A stretch of 64,000 nt of DNA from Prolixibacteraceae bacterium. GTDB lineage: Bacteria; Bacteroidota; Bacteroidia; Bacteroidales; Prolixibacteraceae. How positions within the stretch are numbered: the stretch's first letter is position 1; every line of letters starts with the position of its first letter. The notes below the pieces were generated by a model that was given only the letters and a program-made list of their open reading frames with translations, was not told where the DNA came from and did not search any database. The stretch is from assembly GCA_019720755.1 (NCBI GenBank), contig CP081303.1, forward strand, positions 3,038,001 to 3,102,000. Reading direction: 5' to 3'. Below, piece after piece: positions 9,613 to 17,929 of this stretch. The position numbers and the translations under genes were made by a program.

Positions 9613-9835
9613 CCCCACCTCCATACAGCCCCATCATTATAAAACAACCCTTACCACATTAGCAAAACCACCATACAACTGATCAACCTCCAGAAAACAA
9701 AAAACAATCTCTATACCTCCTCAAATAAATTCCCCACCTCTATTCAGGTCCATCATCATAAAACCAACCAAACCTCAATAGCAAAAACACCATACAACAA
9801 ATCAAACAGCAGAAACCATACCTCAATAGAAAGCA
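9613..9835. repeat. Imperfect tandem repeat of about 119 bp in a G-poor tract
   Basis: The segment beginning CCCCACCTCCATACAG at 9613 recurs as CCCCACCTCTATTCAG at 9732. Shared blocks are CCATCAT(T/C)ATAAAAC, AGCAAAA(C/A)CACCATACAAC and CAGAAA. By hand count the + strand of 9481-9840 has only about 15-20 G in 360 bases against well over 100 C. Confidence 0.5.
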
Positions 9836-9861
9836 AACTAGAACGTATAAACCCCAAATGC

Positions 9862-9913
9862 CTCTATACCTCCCATGCCTTATGAGCTTCGCTCAACGGC
9901 TTTAGGTATAGAG
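9862..9913. repeat. Extended hairpin before repeat copy B
   Basis: CTCTATACCT (9862-9871) pairs exactly with AGGTATAGAG (9904-9913). Inside it GCC pairs with GGC and TGAGC-TTC-GCTCA forms the tip. It lies 18 bases before copy B. Copy A has only a partly similar flank (CATGCCTTTAAGCTTCGCT) without the outer stem. Confidence 0.55.
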
Positions 9914-9931
9914 ACAATAAAAGAACATACA

Positions 9932-10223
9932 ACAATTTGCCCCGCCCGCCCTTTCAAAGGGGTTGTTTTAGAGATTGCTCCATCGGAGAACCGAAAAGAA
10001 AATCCTTCTGGAATCATCGCTACGCTAAATCATCCAGAAGGAATATCTTTTTTAATCGGTCTCCTCAAACGGCATTTCCGTGCTCCTTTCGGCTGCTACG
10101 CTTTTACAGTCGTACCTCCTTTATCGGTTGCTTCGTACCTCGCACCCTCAAAAAGCTCCACACCGCCTCCAGTTCGCAACAAAAGCCTTATCGCAATCCC
10201 TAAAACAACGCGAGTAAATCCCA
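9932..10223. repeat. Dispersed structured repeat, copy B
   Basis: Second copy of the ~290-bp repeat, in the same orientation as copy A and about 748 bases from it. The inner hairpin arms CCTTCTGGA / TCCAGAAGG are unchanged, while the differences fall mostly in loops and near the 3' end. Like copy A it is followed by a C- and A-rich, G-poor tail. Confidence 0.7.
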
Positions 10224-10337
10224 TTGCAAACACACAAAACACCACACACCCCTCAAGCATAACCTCAATAGCAAAAACACACAAAACATCACACCACTTA
10301 ACAGATCACCATAACACATCTATTTTTACCAATAATC

Positions 10338-10366
10338 AAAAAAAAAGAAGGATCACTCCTTCTTTT
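10338..10366 (-). terminator. Rho-independent terminator of the coiled-coil membrane protein gene
   Basis: Read on the minus strand: AAAAGAAGGA, loop GTGA, TCCTTCTTTT, then a run of T from the A-tract at 10338-10346. The stem overlaps the last codons and stop of the gene, so the coding end and the terminator share bases. Confidence 0.75.
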
Positions 10367-10760
10367 CTCCTCTCTTCTCATAAATCAGATATCCACTCAA
10401 CCCAATCAAAAAGGAGAGCACCATATGCATCAACCCACGCAAACTATCCAGTTGCTTCTGCTGTCCTCTAATCTCAGCATTTATCCTTGCCTCAGCACCA
10501 TCCAGACGCTCAAAAAAACGTTCCTCCATAAAAACCAACTTCTGCTCCTGAGTAAGCAATCGCAATTTCGTTTCATCTAAAGTCTCCTTCACAACCTCCA
10601 CATCCTCTTTCGTTGAAACAAAAGACTCCACACCATCTTTCGTAGAAACCGAAGCTTCCACATCTTTAGTTGAAGAAACCAAAAATTCCACTCCATTAAA
10701 AGAGCTCAATCCTGTCAAACTAGCAAATACACACACCACAAAAATCAATAAATCTTTCAT
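10353..10760 (-). CDS. Membrane-anchored coiled-coil protein of unknown function
   Basis: A 135-residue protein with a hydrophobic N-terminus (MKDLLIFVVCVFASLTGLSS) that could be a signal peptide or anchor. Next comes a repetitive segment with three related units, STKDVEASV, STKDGVESFV and STKEDVEVV (about residues 29-56). A long charged helix with coiled-coil character follows (about 57-108, ETKLRLLTQEQKLVFMEERF onward), and a C-terminal membrane segment near 110-126 (LMHMVLSFLIGLSGYLIY) ends in a basic tail. The layout resembles small phage-like or Bacteroidota membrane coiled-coil proteins but I recognise no family. It is divergent from the DUF6266 gene. Confidence 0.7.
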   Translation of the reverse strand: MKDLLIFVVCVFASLTGLSSFNGVEFLVSSTKDVEASVSTKDGVESFVSTKEDVEVVKETLDETKLRLLTQEQKLVFMEERFFERLDGAEARINAEIRGQQKQLDSLRGLMHMVLSFLIGLSGYLIYEKRGEKKE

Positions 10761-10808
10761 AGCTACCAGTTTTGTTACAACTCATAATTAACGAATAACT
10801 CAGCCATA

Positions 10809-10848
10809 TCAAAATGCAAAACAGCGCATCCAAAAGCAAAACAACGCA
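10809..10848. promoter_or_regulatory. Two 20-bp direct repeats between divergent genes
   Basis: TCAAAATGCAAAACAGCGCA is followed immediately by TCCAAAAGCAAAACAACGCA, 17 of 20 identical. They lie in the 171-base spacer between the minus-strand coiled-coil gene and the plus-strand DUF6266 gene, where an operator for one or both would be expected. Function is inferred from position only. Confidence 0.4.
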
Positions 10849-10931
10849 CTAATTATAAAACACTTGCGATTGATATATAATATATATAAAGTTGCACATG
10901 ACAAACGTTTATTAACCTAAAACTTTTCATC

Positions 10932-11573
10932 ATGGGTAAAATTTCTAAAGGTATTCTTGGAGGATTCTCTGGTACTGTTGGATCTGTTGTTGGTTCAACT
11001 TGGAAAGGGATCGATGTCATCCGTTCTAAGCCAAAGATGTACAAAAAATCATCCACCCAATCTCAAATTGAACAACGCAAAAAATTTGGTGCTGCAGTAA
11101 AATTCTTCTCGAACATTCAAGACGTAATTAAAATCAGTTTTCATGAAGCAGCCATTCATCAAACTGCGCACAATGTGGCAATCAAAGAAAACTTCAAACA
11201 CTTCTCTTACGATGCACAAAGAGACGAAATTAAAATCGATTACAGTAAATTGATCATCTCTAATGGATCAAGACCTCCTGTACGTAATCTCGTCGCAACA
11301 AAGAGTGCTGACAACATGTTTGAAATTGATTGGGAGTATGACGCTTTTGAGGATGAATACAAAGATCCATATATCCATTTCTTATTTATCGCTGAAGATG
11401 GTAAAGTTCTCCCACGCATGAAACTTGATTTACTGGTTTCGACACAATGTAATATTAACATGAAAGAATTGGGCTTGAGTGGAAATGTTCACGCTTATTG
11501 TTTCTTCAACTATACCGATAGTGAAGGAATACATCGCACTTCTGATTCTGCTTATGTACTAATTAACAACTAG
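10932..11573 (+). CDS. DUF6266 family protein
   Basis: 213 residues opening with MGKISKGILGGFSGTVGSVV, a Gly-rich start that I associate with DUF6266 proteins of Bacteroidota. The conserved front continues through TWKGIDVIRSKPKMYKK and SQIEQRKKFGAAVKFF. The C-terminal half is beta-rich with aspartate/tyrosine turns (about 115-213). There is no classical signal peptide, though the first 20 residues are Gly- and Ser-rich. The family has no established role to my knowledge. The gene stands alone between the repeat island and a recombinase module, with its own downstream hairpin, so it looks like accessory cargo. Confidence 0.85.
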   Translation: MGKISKGILGGFSGTVGSVVGSTWKGIDVIRSKPKMYKKSSTQSQIEQRKKFGAAVKFFSNIQDVIKISFHEAAIHQTAHNVAIKENFKHFSYDAQRDEIKIDYSKLIISNGSRPPVRNLVATKSADNMFEIDWEYDAFEDEYKDPYIHFLFIAEDGKVLPRMKLDLLVSTQCNINMKELGLSGNVHAYCFFNYTDSEGIHRTSDSAYVLINN

Positions 11574-11630
11574 TATATCATTCTGTCTGGTAAACTTAAA
11601 GCTGTTCTTTGATTAATACAATACACACCA

Positions 11631-11663
11631 AGAAAGGGCTCTCTATCATAGAAAGCCCTTTCT
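11631..11663. terminator. Bidirectional terminator between convergent genes
   Basis: AGAAAGGGCT (11631-11640) pairs with AGCCCTTTCT (11654-11663); the stem extends inward by CTCTAT / ATAGAA with one mismatch, leaving a tiny loop. It sits between the DUF6266 gene and the converging minus-strand gene and can serve both. Confidence 0.75.
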
Positions 11664-11692
11664 ATTCAATCCGTATTTCCTCCGTACGAACC

Positions 11693-12013
11693 CTATACCA
11701 TCTTTACCTCCATGCCATCCCCTTCAAGAACTAAATCCCGAACAAAAAACACCTGGGAACGGGACACAACAATACTACTATTCCTTTTTTCGGGATTAAG
11801 CTTTCGTTCCACGATATAACCTTTCTCTACAGCTCGGTCATAAGTAGAGCATCCTAATAACTTCTTCGCTTCCGCTTTGCGTATATCTGCAGTGATTAAA
11901 CCGAGTTCTATGAGAGTTTGTCTAACTCCATTGCCATGGCCAGCATAAAACTGTTTCTTCAAACAGTCTAAGAACTCTTTCTTTTCGATAGATAAGTAAA
12001 CTAAGTCCGACAT
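11693..12013 (-). CDS. Small protein of unknown function next to the tyrosine recombinase
   Basis: 106 residues (MSDLVYLSIEKKEFLDCLKK...). The middle, TADIRKAEAKKLLGCSTYDR followed by AVEKGYIVERKL, has the spacing of a helix-turn-helix in which a first helix carries a KKLLG turn and the next enters the groove, much as in excisionase-like or MerR-type DNA-binding proteins; this is only a resemblance. It is in the same orientation as the recombinase upstream (125 bases away), so it could be its directionality factor or regulator. No family is recognised with certainty. Confidence 0.65.
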   Translation of the reverse strand: MSDLVYLSIEKKEFLDCLKKQFYAGHGNGVRQTLIELGLITADIRKAEAKKLLGCSTYDRAVEKGYIVERKLNPEKRNSSIVVSRSQVFFVRDLVLEGDGMEVKMV

Positions 12014-12137
12014 ATTAGGAATATATTATTCCAATACACCTCAAACAACCCATGACTACCACACCATAAATTGTTTACTTAAAATTAATTCTTTATTCTG
12101 ACACACACAAACATAAACTACATGATTTTTATTATCA

Positions 12138-13388
12138 TCACTCTGATGCTTTCTCAAATGGCCCCGTCTCAAACAAATAATCAATCATTTGACGATTTGC
12201 ATCATCCATAAGTTTCACCTTCTTAACAATGTAATAAGCACCGGCCAACGTATGACTTACTTTGTGAGCCAACGCCAAGTCAATCACTGTTTCATTTATA
12301 TTCAAATCATTAAAAGCAATGGTACTCCAAGTATATCGACTTCGTCCAATGGCAAAAGCAGGAATATTCAAATTAGCACAAATTCTTTTCAAAGCCGTTG
12401 AAATCGTTTGATTACATGCATCTCTAGATGAATATTTCTCTTGGAAAAGAAACAACTCCTTTTCACCCTTTAATCTCTCAAAATACTCCAGATGTTCTGG
12501 TTCAATCTTCACACTATGTTTAACCCCAGTCTTCGACCTAGTATAATGCACTCGTCCATCCTGGATATCTTCCTTCTCTATAAAATACATATCCTTAAAA
12601 TTAAGACCCATCAACAAGTAATTAAGAATAAAAGTATCTCGAGCAAAAATCTCATTCTCATTGGTCGTCTCATAGTGCATCACAGATCGAACCTCTTCAA
12701 TATTCAAAAATCGTGGAGTACTATTTCCCTTAAATTTTGCGATACTATAATATCGAAATGGATAGCATTCAGCACTTAACTTTTGATCTTCAGAATTAAT
12801 TAAAGAATTAAACAAATGTTTCAAACTCTTCATATAAGTCCATATCCCAGTATTCACACCACTTTCCCGAAGAAATTGCTCATAATCTTCCAACCACTTT
12901 TTATTAATGTCCTTAAATAGTACCCGTTGATCCCCTTTGAATTTACGTAAGTTCTTATATAAATTCGAATAATTCTTCCATGTACTTTTCGAAGCTTTTT
13001 TATCAACCAGAAGAAGAGCCTTATATTTTCGATCCAACTCCTCTAGATACTCCTCTAGATAGGAGAACAACTCCACATCCTCCTTCTTTCGAACCTCTTC
13101 AACATACACATTCAAAAGATACTCCTTAATCTCCTTTGCAGTCATCTTAGTCTGCTCAACATAGATCTTATCCAGTTTCTGTTCATAATCAGAAAGGATA
13201 GAAGCCAGACGTTTATTAATCAGAGTACTATTGGGGTGATTTCTCACCCGTCCCTCCTTAAATTGATTTTTTTCGACATAATAATTCGTTTTCAAAATCG
13301 CTTTAGTCCTATTACTTAAGATCTGTACAGAGATATTATACTTATTAACAGCATTCTTATTTACCAGTACCAATTTTATAGAAGCCAT
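12138..13388 (-). CDS. Tyrosine-type site-specific recombinase (integrase family, Bacteroidota type)
   Basis: 416 residues: an arm-type DNA-binding domain (about 1-95, with the NQFKEGRVRNHPNSTLINKR segment), a SAM-like core-binding domain (about 100-205) and the catalytic domain (about 220-410). In the catalytic part I see SKTGVKH (the beta-hairpin Lys), SRYTWSTIA for the usual ARHxWAT box (Arg kept, His replaced by Tyr), LAHK (His kept) and AYY with the candidate nucleophile Tyr. The first catalytic Arg position reads MGLNFKDM, as in several Bacteroidota integrases that lack it. It therefore may be active or specialised. No flanking attachment repeats were identified, so element boundaries are unknown. 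Confidence 0.88.
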   Translation of the reverse strand: MASIKLVLVNKNAVNKYNISVQILSNRTKAILKTNYYVEKNQFKEGRVRNHPNSTLINKRLASILSDYEQKLDKIYVEQTKMTAKEIKEYLLNVYVEEVRKKEDVELFSYLEEYLEELDRKYKALLLVDKKASKSTWKNYSNLYKNLRKFKGDQRVLFKDINKKWLEDYEQFLRESGVNTGIWTYMKSLKHLFNSLINSEDQKLSAECYPFRYYSIAKFKGNSTPRFLNIEEVRSVMHYETTNENEIFARDTFILNYLLMGLNFKDMYFIEKEDIQDGRVHYTRSKTGVKHSVKIEPEHLEYFERLKGEKELFLFQEKYSSRDACNQTISTALKRICANLNIPAFAIGRSRYTWSTIAFNDLNINETVIDLALAHKVSHTLAGAYYIVKKVKLMDDANRQMIDYLFETGPFEKASE

Positions 13389-13984
13389 ATCATTCTTGAA
13401 TTAATCTAATGAAACATTAATGAAACAACACACATTACTCAACCCTTAATTCTAAGGTAGTGTAAATTTAGTAATTTCACCAACGCACTCAAAAACAATA
13501 TGTTGCACTGTGTTTCAGTAAGTTAATATTCAATAGGTAAGACCCTCTAGGGGTAATCAAAGGGTAACTGATCGGTTCGTGATTCGTAACTAAAGGACGA
13601 GTTTAAAAGGGTTCTCTGGTTCTTCTGAGAGTGTTATTTCCGAACTTACGACATCCTGTTGTTTTGCTTAATGATTTGCTCTCTATTGAAAGTTGCATGT
13701 TATCGAATTGAGTACGAAGTTGTTTTATTTTGTGGACCCTCTATCATTCGTAGAATATTTGGTTGGTTATAGAGTCTTTACCTTTTGTAATGAATGAATC
13801 TCAATAATTTTGGATGAGGAGTTTTGAGTAGTTTTGCCATTTTTTATGAACAAGGATTGATGGTCGGTGTTAATAATATGGGTTATCATCAAAACATCAA
13901 TAGAATTGTTATCTTTGTTAGGAAAGGATATCGAAAGTTGTTCTTGTCGATGTTAATACAAACAATATAAGAGAAACATGGATT
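13389..13984. other. Intergenic gap upstream of the coiled-coil lipoprotein
   Basis: 596 bases with no supported gene. It contains a short motif at about 13543-13567 (TAGGGGTAATCAAAGGGTAA) that resembles one in the spacer at 56290-56308, and a TATCTTTG sequence near 13911 that matches a Bacteroidota -7 element but lacks a convincing -33 partner. No attachment-site duplication was found. Confidence 0.5.
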
Positions 13985-14632
13985 ATGAATCAAAAGTTTT
14001 TTATTTATTGCGGAATTATCACCGTTGCATTGGCTTCGTGTGTTTCTAAGAAGAAATATGTGGAGCTTGAATCACTAAAGAAGAAAAGTGATTCGCATGT
14101 GGTTTCATTAAAGAAAGAGTTGGCTTCGACTCAAAAGGAGCTTGAGGATAGAAGTGCTGCTTTTGATAAAATACGAGAAGATCTTGAATATAGCAACATT
14201 AAGATGTTGAGCAAAGTCGATGATGTGTCAAATAGAATGGCATTGGAGTCGAAGAAAAATGAGGAAAAAAGTGGAGAACTCGAGGAGTTATTGTTTGTAT
14301 ACAAAAATGAGAGTCGTCAATTAAGTACTCAAATAGTCTCTTTAAATAAGACAATTGACAAAAATAAAGCAGAAGTCGTTGAACTTAAGAAAAAGATTGA
14401 GGCCAAGACTGCTGAGTTGATTGATGTGAAATATACTCTAAATAATGAAAAAGATAAATCCTCTCTTTTAAATAAGAAGATCTCTTCTTACGATAAAAAG
14501 GTTGCTTCTTTAGAAAAAGAGAAAAATGATCTTTCTTCATCCATAAAAGTACTTCAAGGCAAGGTTAACAAACAAAAAGAGGAGATTGAACGTCTTCAAA
14601 ATAATGTCAACCTTCTTAAAAAGCAGATGTAG
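13985..14632 (+). CDS. Coiled-coil lipoprotein
   Basis: 215 residues with a lipoprotein signal: hydrophobic FFIYCGIITVALASC where Cys18 is the lipidation residue. From there to the C-terminus it is an almost uninterrupted heptad-rich coiled coil (SKKKYVELESLKKKSD through EIERLQNNVNLLKKQM), with no Pro or globular part. The start SC-VSKKKY resembles the beginning of Bacteroidota OmpA-family lipoproteins, whose coiled coil is followed by a peptidoglycan-binding OmpA domain; here that domain is absent. So it is either a stand-alone periplasmic spacer protein or a shortened OmpA-like protein. A bidirectional terminator follows 10 bases after the stop. Confidence 0.75.
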   Translation: MNQKFFIYCGIITVALASCVSKKKYVELESLKKKSDSHVVSLKKELASTQKELEDRSAAFDKIREDLEYSNIKMLSKVDDVSNRMALESKKNEEKSGELEELLFVYKNESRQLSTQIVSLNKTIDKNKAEVVELKKKIEAKTAELIDVKYTLNNEKDKSSLLNKKISSYDKKVASLEKEKNDLSSSIKVLQGKVNKQKEEIERLQNNVNLLKKQM

Positions 14633-14641
14633 ATATAAATA

Positions 14642-14668
14642 TTCCTGCATTTTAATAAAATGCAGGAA
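14642..14668. terminator. Bidirectional terminator between the lipoprotein and dgt genes
   Basis: TTCCTGCATTTTA pairs exactly with TAAAATGCAGGAA around the single base A at the tip (in practice a 3-5 base loop). The stem overlaps the final codons of the convergent dgt gene. Confidence 0.75.
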
Positions 14669-15968
14669 CTGTTATACCTTCCATCCTTCTATATAACTCT
14701 AATGCATAGACGTCTGTCATTCCTGATACATAATCTACAATAGCTAATATCTGTTTGTAGGTATCATCGTTATGGATATCATATTGCTTTGGGATTAAGC
14801 TTAATAGGTTTTTCGAATGAGGGGAGTTTTGACTCTCTAGTGCTTTGATAAATCGATCCAGTAGTGTGGTGATTATCTTGTGTCCTGCAATCTGAATCTC
14901 AACCACCTCTCTATGCATATATATCTCTTCCCTAGAAACTTTCTGTATGTTCTGAATTGCTCTAAGGGATGTGGATGAAACATTTTTGATCAGAGGTTTA
15001 ATTTTTTCCCCTTCCATGATTACATCATATTGTAATATGAACTGTTCAAAGCATTCGTTGATTAGTTTTCCTATACTAATAGATCGTAAGTAAGCTACCT
15101 TTTCACTTAAGTCAAGTATTGAATTTAGTGTTTTTTGTGTCTGTTTAAAGGTGGATTCCTCTTTGTGAAATGGTATCAAAAGATCTTGAACACGAGAATA
15201 GGTTAATATACCGATTTTAAAGGCGTCTTCTATATCCATTATTTGATAGCAGACATCATCTGCTGCTTCCACAAGATATACCAATGGATGTCGTGCATAT
15301 TTAGCTCCATCATATGGGATCTCTAACTTTTTTGCAATTTTAGCATACGTTGATTTCTGATCCTGAAAAAATCCAAATTTCTGTATGATGGTGTGTGTGG
15401 ATTCGTAGGGATACTTAACAATTGAGGATAAGGACGAATAGGTTAATGCAAATCCACCTGCTCTTCGTCCGATGAATTGATGAGATAAAAGGCGAAAAGC
15501 ATTGGCATTTCCATCAAATTGCGTGAAATCAGTCCATTGCTCTTCGGTGAATTGTTCTTGAAACTTACGCCCATAATGATTTGTAAAGAAGTCGGAAATT
15601 GCATGTTCTCCCGAATGCCCAAATGGAGGGTTTCCTAAGTCATGGGCCAAACAGGCTGATGCAACAATTGGTCCAATCTCACTTGCTCTTTGCCAGTCTA
15701 ACTCTTTTCTTTTTATTAATTCTGCCCCTAGCATCGCTCCCAAAGAACGTCCAACGCTTGCAACCTCTAGACTGTGAGTTAATCTATTGTGAACAAAGAT
15801 GGATCCTGGAAGCGGAAATACTTGTGTTTTATTTTGTAGTCGACGAAAAGAAGGAGAGAAGATTATACGATCGTAATCGCGCTGAAATTGAGAGCGGTGG
15901 TCGTAGTTCTCTGTTATTCTATCTTCTTGTCCTAATCTCGTTGCGCAAATTAATTTTTCCCACTTCAT
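14652..15968 (-). CDS. dgt: dGTP triphosphohydrolase (dGTPase)
   Basis: Hydrolyses dGTP to deoxyguanosine and triphosphate, controlling nucleotide pools. I start it at the ATG at 15968 (MKWEKLICATRLGQEDR), because the family begins here and the longer frame would run into the upstream gene. The HD-domain residues are visible: FVHNRLTHSLEVASVGR (first metal His) and SACLAHDLGNPPFGHSG (HD motif), followed by the substrate region FDGNANAFRLLSHQF. At about 439 residues the length matches the bacterial dGTPase family. It begins 20 bases downstream of the YgjP-like gene and is probably cotranscribed with it. Confidence 0.93.
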   Translation of the reverse strand: MKWEKLICATRLGQEDRITENYDHRSQFQRDYDRIIFSPSFRRLQNKTQVFPLPGSIFVHNRLTHSLEVASVGRSLGAMLGAELIKRKELDWQRASEIGPIVASACLAHDLGNPPFGHSGEHAISDFFTNHYGRKFQEQFTEEQWTDFTQFDGNANAFRLLSHQFIGRRAGGFALTYSSLSSIVKYPYESTHTIIQKFGFFQDQKSTYAKIAKKLEIPYDGAKYARHPLVYLVEAADDVCYQIMDIEDAFKIGILTYSRVQDLLIPFHKEESTFKQTQKTLNSILDLSEKVAYLRSISIGKLINECFEQFILQYDVIMEGEKIKPLIKNVSSTSLRAIQNIQKVSREEIYMHREVVEIQIAGHKIITTLLDRFIKALESQNSPHSKNLLSLIPKQYDIHNDDTYKQILAIVDYVSGMTDVYALELYRRMEGITVPAFY

Positions 15969-15988
15969 GCTGTATACTCCTCTTTTAT

Positions 15989-16696
15989 TTATGACCATTG
16001 GTGAGGATGGTATGTTTTTAGCTCTTGCTCCATCTCTTTTACCCTTGGTATTATTTTCTTCATGAATGCTTTAAACTCTTTTCCGTGATTTGGAATGATC
16101 GTGTGTGCTAGTTCATGAATAATAACCATATCCATCAAATGCTCGGGCAATCGAATGAGGTGCATATTTAAATTAATATTTCCCAAGTAAGAACAGCTTC
16201 CCCAATTTGTTTTGTTGTTCTTTATGGAACAACTATTGAACGGTAAATTAAGTTTTGTGCTCCAAAAGTTGAGTCGTTTGGGAATTGATTTTTGAGCTTC
16301 GAGTTTTAGAGTATTGTTTAGAAATATCTCATGTATCTGTCTATTCCTTTCAGTATCCCCTCCTTGTGGGAGAATGAGGTTTGCTCCACAGGTGGTATGT
16401 TCTACTTTTGCTTTTAGTATCTTTTCATACTTCACACAATAGCAACAATTGTTTATAGAGAGGATGGTTGGTAAAGCTACGTTATTATCTTTAGTTGCTT
16501 GGATTTTTTTTGCGATAAATGCGTCTCTATTTTCTTCTATCCAATTTTCGATCTCTTTCCAACTAATCGTACTAGGTGTACTGACTGATATTGTACCATC
16601 TGTTTTAAATGTTGCTCGTAATGCACTTTTGGTACGTCCTCTTCTAATAGTGATGTTACCTAACGATGAGTCTATTATCACTCTCTGTTCAATCAT
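15989..16696 (-). CDS. YgjP-like metallopeptidase domain protein (M48-related)
   Basis: 235 residues with the metal-binding signature HELAHTIIPNHGKEF in the last quarter, in which HExxH plus a third His 6 residues on coordinate zinc; the preceding SCSIKNNKTNWGSCSYLGNI segment (the WGSCS block) is typical of the YgjP/DUF45 family. The role of the family is unclear. The start codon overlaps the stop of the upstream membrane protein gene by 4 bases (ATGA), so translation is coupled. It and dgt are likely distal genes of one operon. Confidence 0.88.
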   Translation of the reverse strand: MIEQRVIIDSSLGNITIRRGRTKSALRATFKTDGTISVSTPSTISWKEIENWIEENRDAFIAKKIQATKDNNVALPTILSINNCCYCVKYEKILKAKVEHTTCGANLILPQGGDTERNRQIHEIFLNNTLKLEAQKSIPKRLNFWSTKLNLPFNSCSIKNNKTNWGSCSYLGNINLNMHLIRLPEHLMDMVIIHELAHTIIPNHGKEFKAFMKKIIPRVKEMEQELKTYHPHQWS

Positions 16697-17763
16697 TTTT
16701 TTCTCTTTTTAAAACTTCTCCGTAACCATATAGGGAAAAGAATGGATCCAATCAATAAATATGGATAATAACTTACAGATCTCCAAATTAAAGCGACCAT
16801 GTTTTCGAGCCCTGCAGGAATGAATTCTACCATATATCTTGAGAATAAAAATTCGGAGAACCCTGCTCCACCTGGACTAGGCATAACCATCATCATAATC
16901 CACATAATTAACTGTCGTGCAAAGATGATTAATTGGTTCGACATTTGGAAAATATCTTGAGATGGTAAGGTGGATGAGATGGTAACTCCTAATATGATGA
17001 GATTTGCAGTCCAATATCGAGAAATCCAAGATAATGCTGTGGAAAGGAACGAACCGATCCAATAAGATAAGGAGCGTTTCTGTAAACTATATGATGCTGT
17101 GATAAACTCATCTCCATATTGAATTGCAGCCTTTTTCCATTTGTTGATAAATGGAAGAGAGGCGATCGACACGATTAGTTTTTTGAAGAGTTTTGGATTG
17201 AAGAAAAGAGAATAGGATACAAATAAGATGTATAATAATTTGATACTATATCCAGCTATAGCAAACCATATTAGGTTGTTTACAAAAGTGGATTCTTCAT
17301 ATTGAACAAATAGATTTTCGCCTCCTATGGTAATTAGTAATATCGGAAAGCTAATGGCAAAAAATAGCTCATCTAAAAAACTTGTTGCCATCACTACTGT
17401 TGTACTTTCAGCCCATGACATCTTTTCGTGATGAAGAAAGAAAACGGCCACTCCTGTCCCTCCAATTGCGGTGGGGGTGATGGCTGATGCAAATTCCCAT
17501 AGAAATACAATCTTGGTACATTGTAGCCATGTAAGTTTTTGGTTAGACAATATATGTAGACGGATGATATATCCAATATCTCTCGTAAGCATCAACGCAC
17601 AAGCTCCTAAAATAAACCATTTACCCTCGCTGGAGAAGGAGAAGTCTTCTATTTGATCTCGTTCATTATAGAATAAATAGAATGCGACCATTAATCCTAT
17701 TAATATTGGTAGGATGATTCTTATAGGATGAAAATTCTTCAGTGCGTCCGTCTTTTTGTTCAT
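16693..17763 (-). CDS. Flippase-like polytopic membrane protein (UPF0104/LPG synthase TM family)
   Basis: 356 residues with about eight hydrophobic segments: FHPIRIILPILIGLMVAFYL, FILGACALMLTRDIGYIIR, then further ones through MIMMMVMPSPGGAGFSEFLF and YYPYLLIGSILFPIWL. The PSPGGAGFSE motif near the end is the hallmark of the lysylphosphatidylglycerol synthase transmembrane (AglD/YbhN) family, membrane proteins linked to lipid flipping or modification. There is no C-terminal synthetase domain, so aminoacylation of lipids is not indicated. The substrate is unknown. It is the first gene of a three-gene minus-strand unit. Confidence 0.85.
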   Translation of the reverse strand: MNKKTDALKNFHPIRIILPILIGLMVAFYLFYNERDQIEDFSFSSEGKWFILGACALMLTRDIGYIIRLHILSNQKLTWLQCTKIVFLWEFASAITPTAIGGTGVAVFFLHHEKMSWAESTTVVMATSFLDELFFAISFPILLITIGGENLFVQYEESTFVNNLIWFAIAGYSIKLLYILFVSYSLFFNPKLFKKLIVSIASLPFINKWKKAAIQYGDEFITASYSLQKRSLSYWIGSFLSTALSWISRYWTANLIILGVTISSTLPSQDIFQMSNQLIIFARQLIMWIMMMVMPSPGGAGFSEFLFSRYMVEFIPAGLENMVALIWRSVSYYPYLLIGSILFPIWLRRSFKKRKK

Positions 17764-17929
17764 AGCCTCTGAGTATGATTTGATTGCCTCATTCTAAAAA
17801 TATGAAAAACAATTGGGTTTTTTGCAGGTTCAGATCCACTAATCCTATTTTACCCGAACATTTTATCTTCTATGTGGTTTAATTTATATAATTTAAGTTG
17901 TTAAGAGAAACCTTTAACCAATTTGGCTT

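Larger units (their letters stand above)
8705..10337. other. Gene-free repeat island
   Basis: About 1.6 kb without a credible gene. It contains the giant foldback (8783-9045), two copies of a ~290-bp structured repeat (9184-9476 and 9932-10223), a G-poor tract with a ~119-bp imperfect tandem repeat (9613-9835), and an extended hairpin (9862-9913). Open frames that cross the repeats give proteins of odd composition and the same DNA is open in several frames, which is what a G-poor, stop-poor sequence gives by chance. Confidence 0.7.

Noticed and set aside
9084-9682. Two overlapping open frames of 180-192 codons over repeat copy A
   Set aside because: They cross a structured repeat and a G-poor tract, are open in two frames at once, have no recognisable domain, and recur as shorter frames over copy B. 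Chance open frames in stop-poor sequence explain them better.
8783-10223. CRISPR array
   Set aside because: Repeats are long, palindromic and few in number; there are no regularly spaced short repeats and no cas genes.
9875-10471. Open frame of 198 codons over repeat copy B
   Set aside because: It runs through the repeat, the tail and the end of the opposite-strand coiled-coil gene and has unusual Thr/His/Asn/Lys-rich composition.
13389-13984. An attachment site upstream of the tyrosine recombinase
   Set aside because: No repeat of the spacer is found at the other side of the island, so no att site can be supported.
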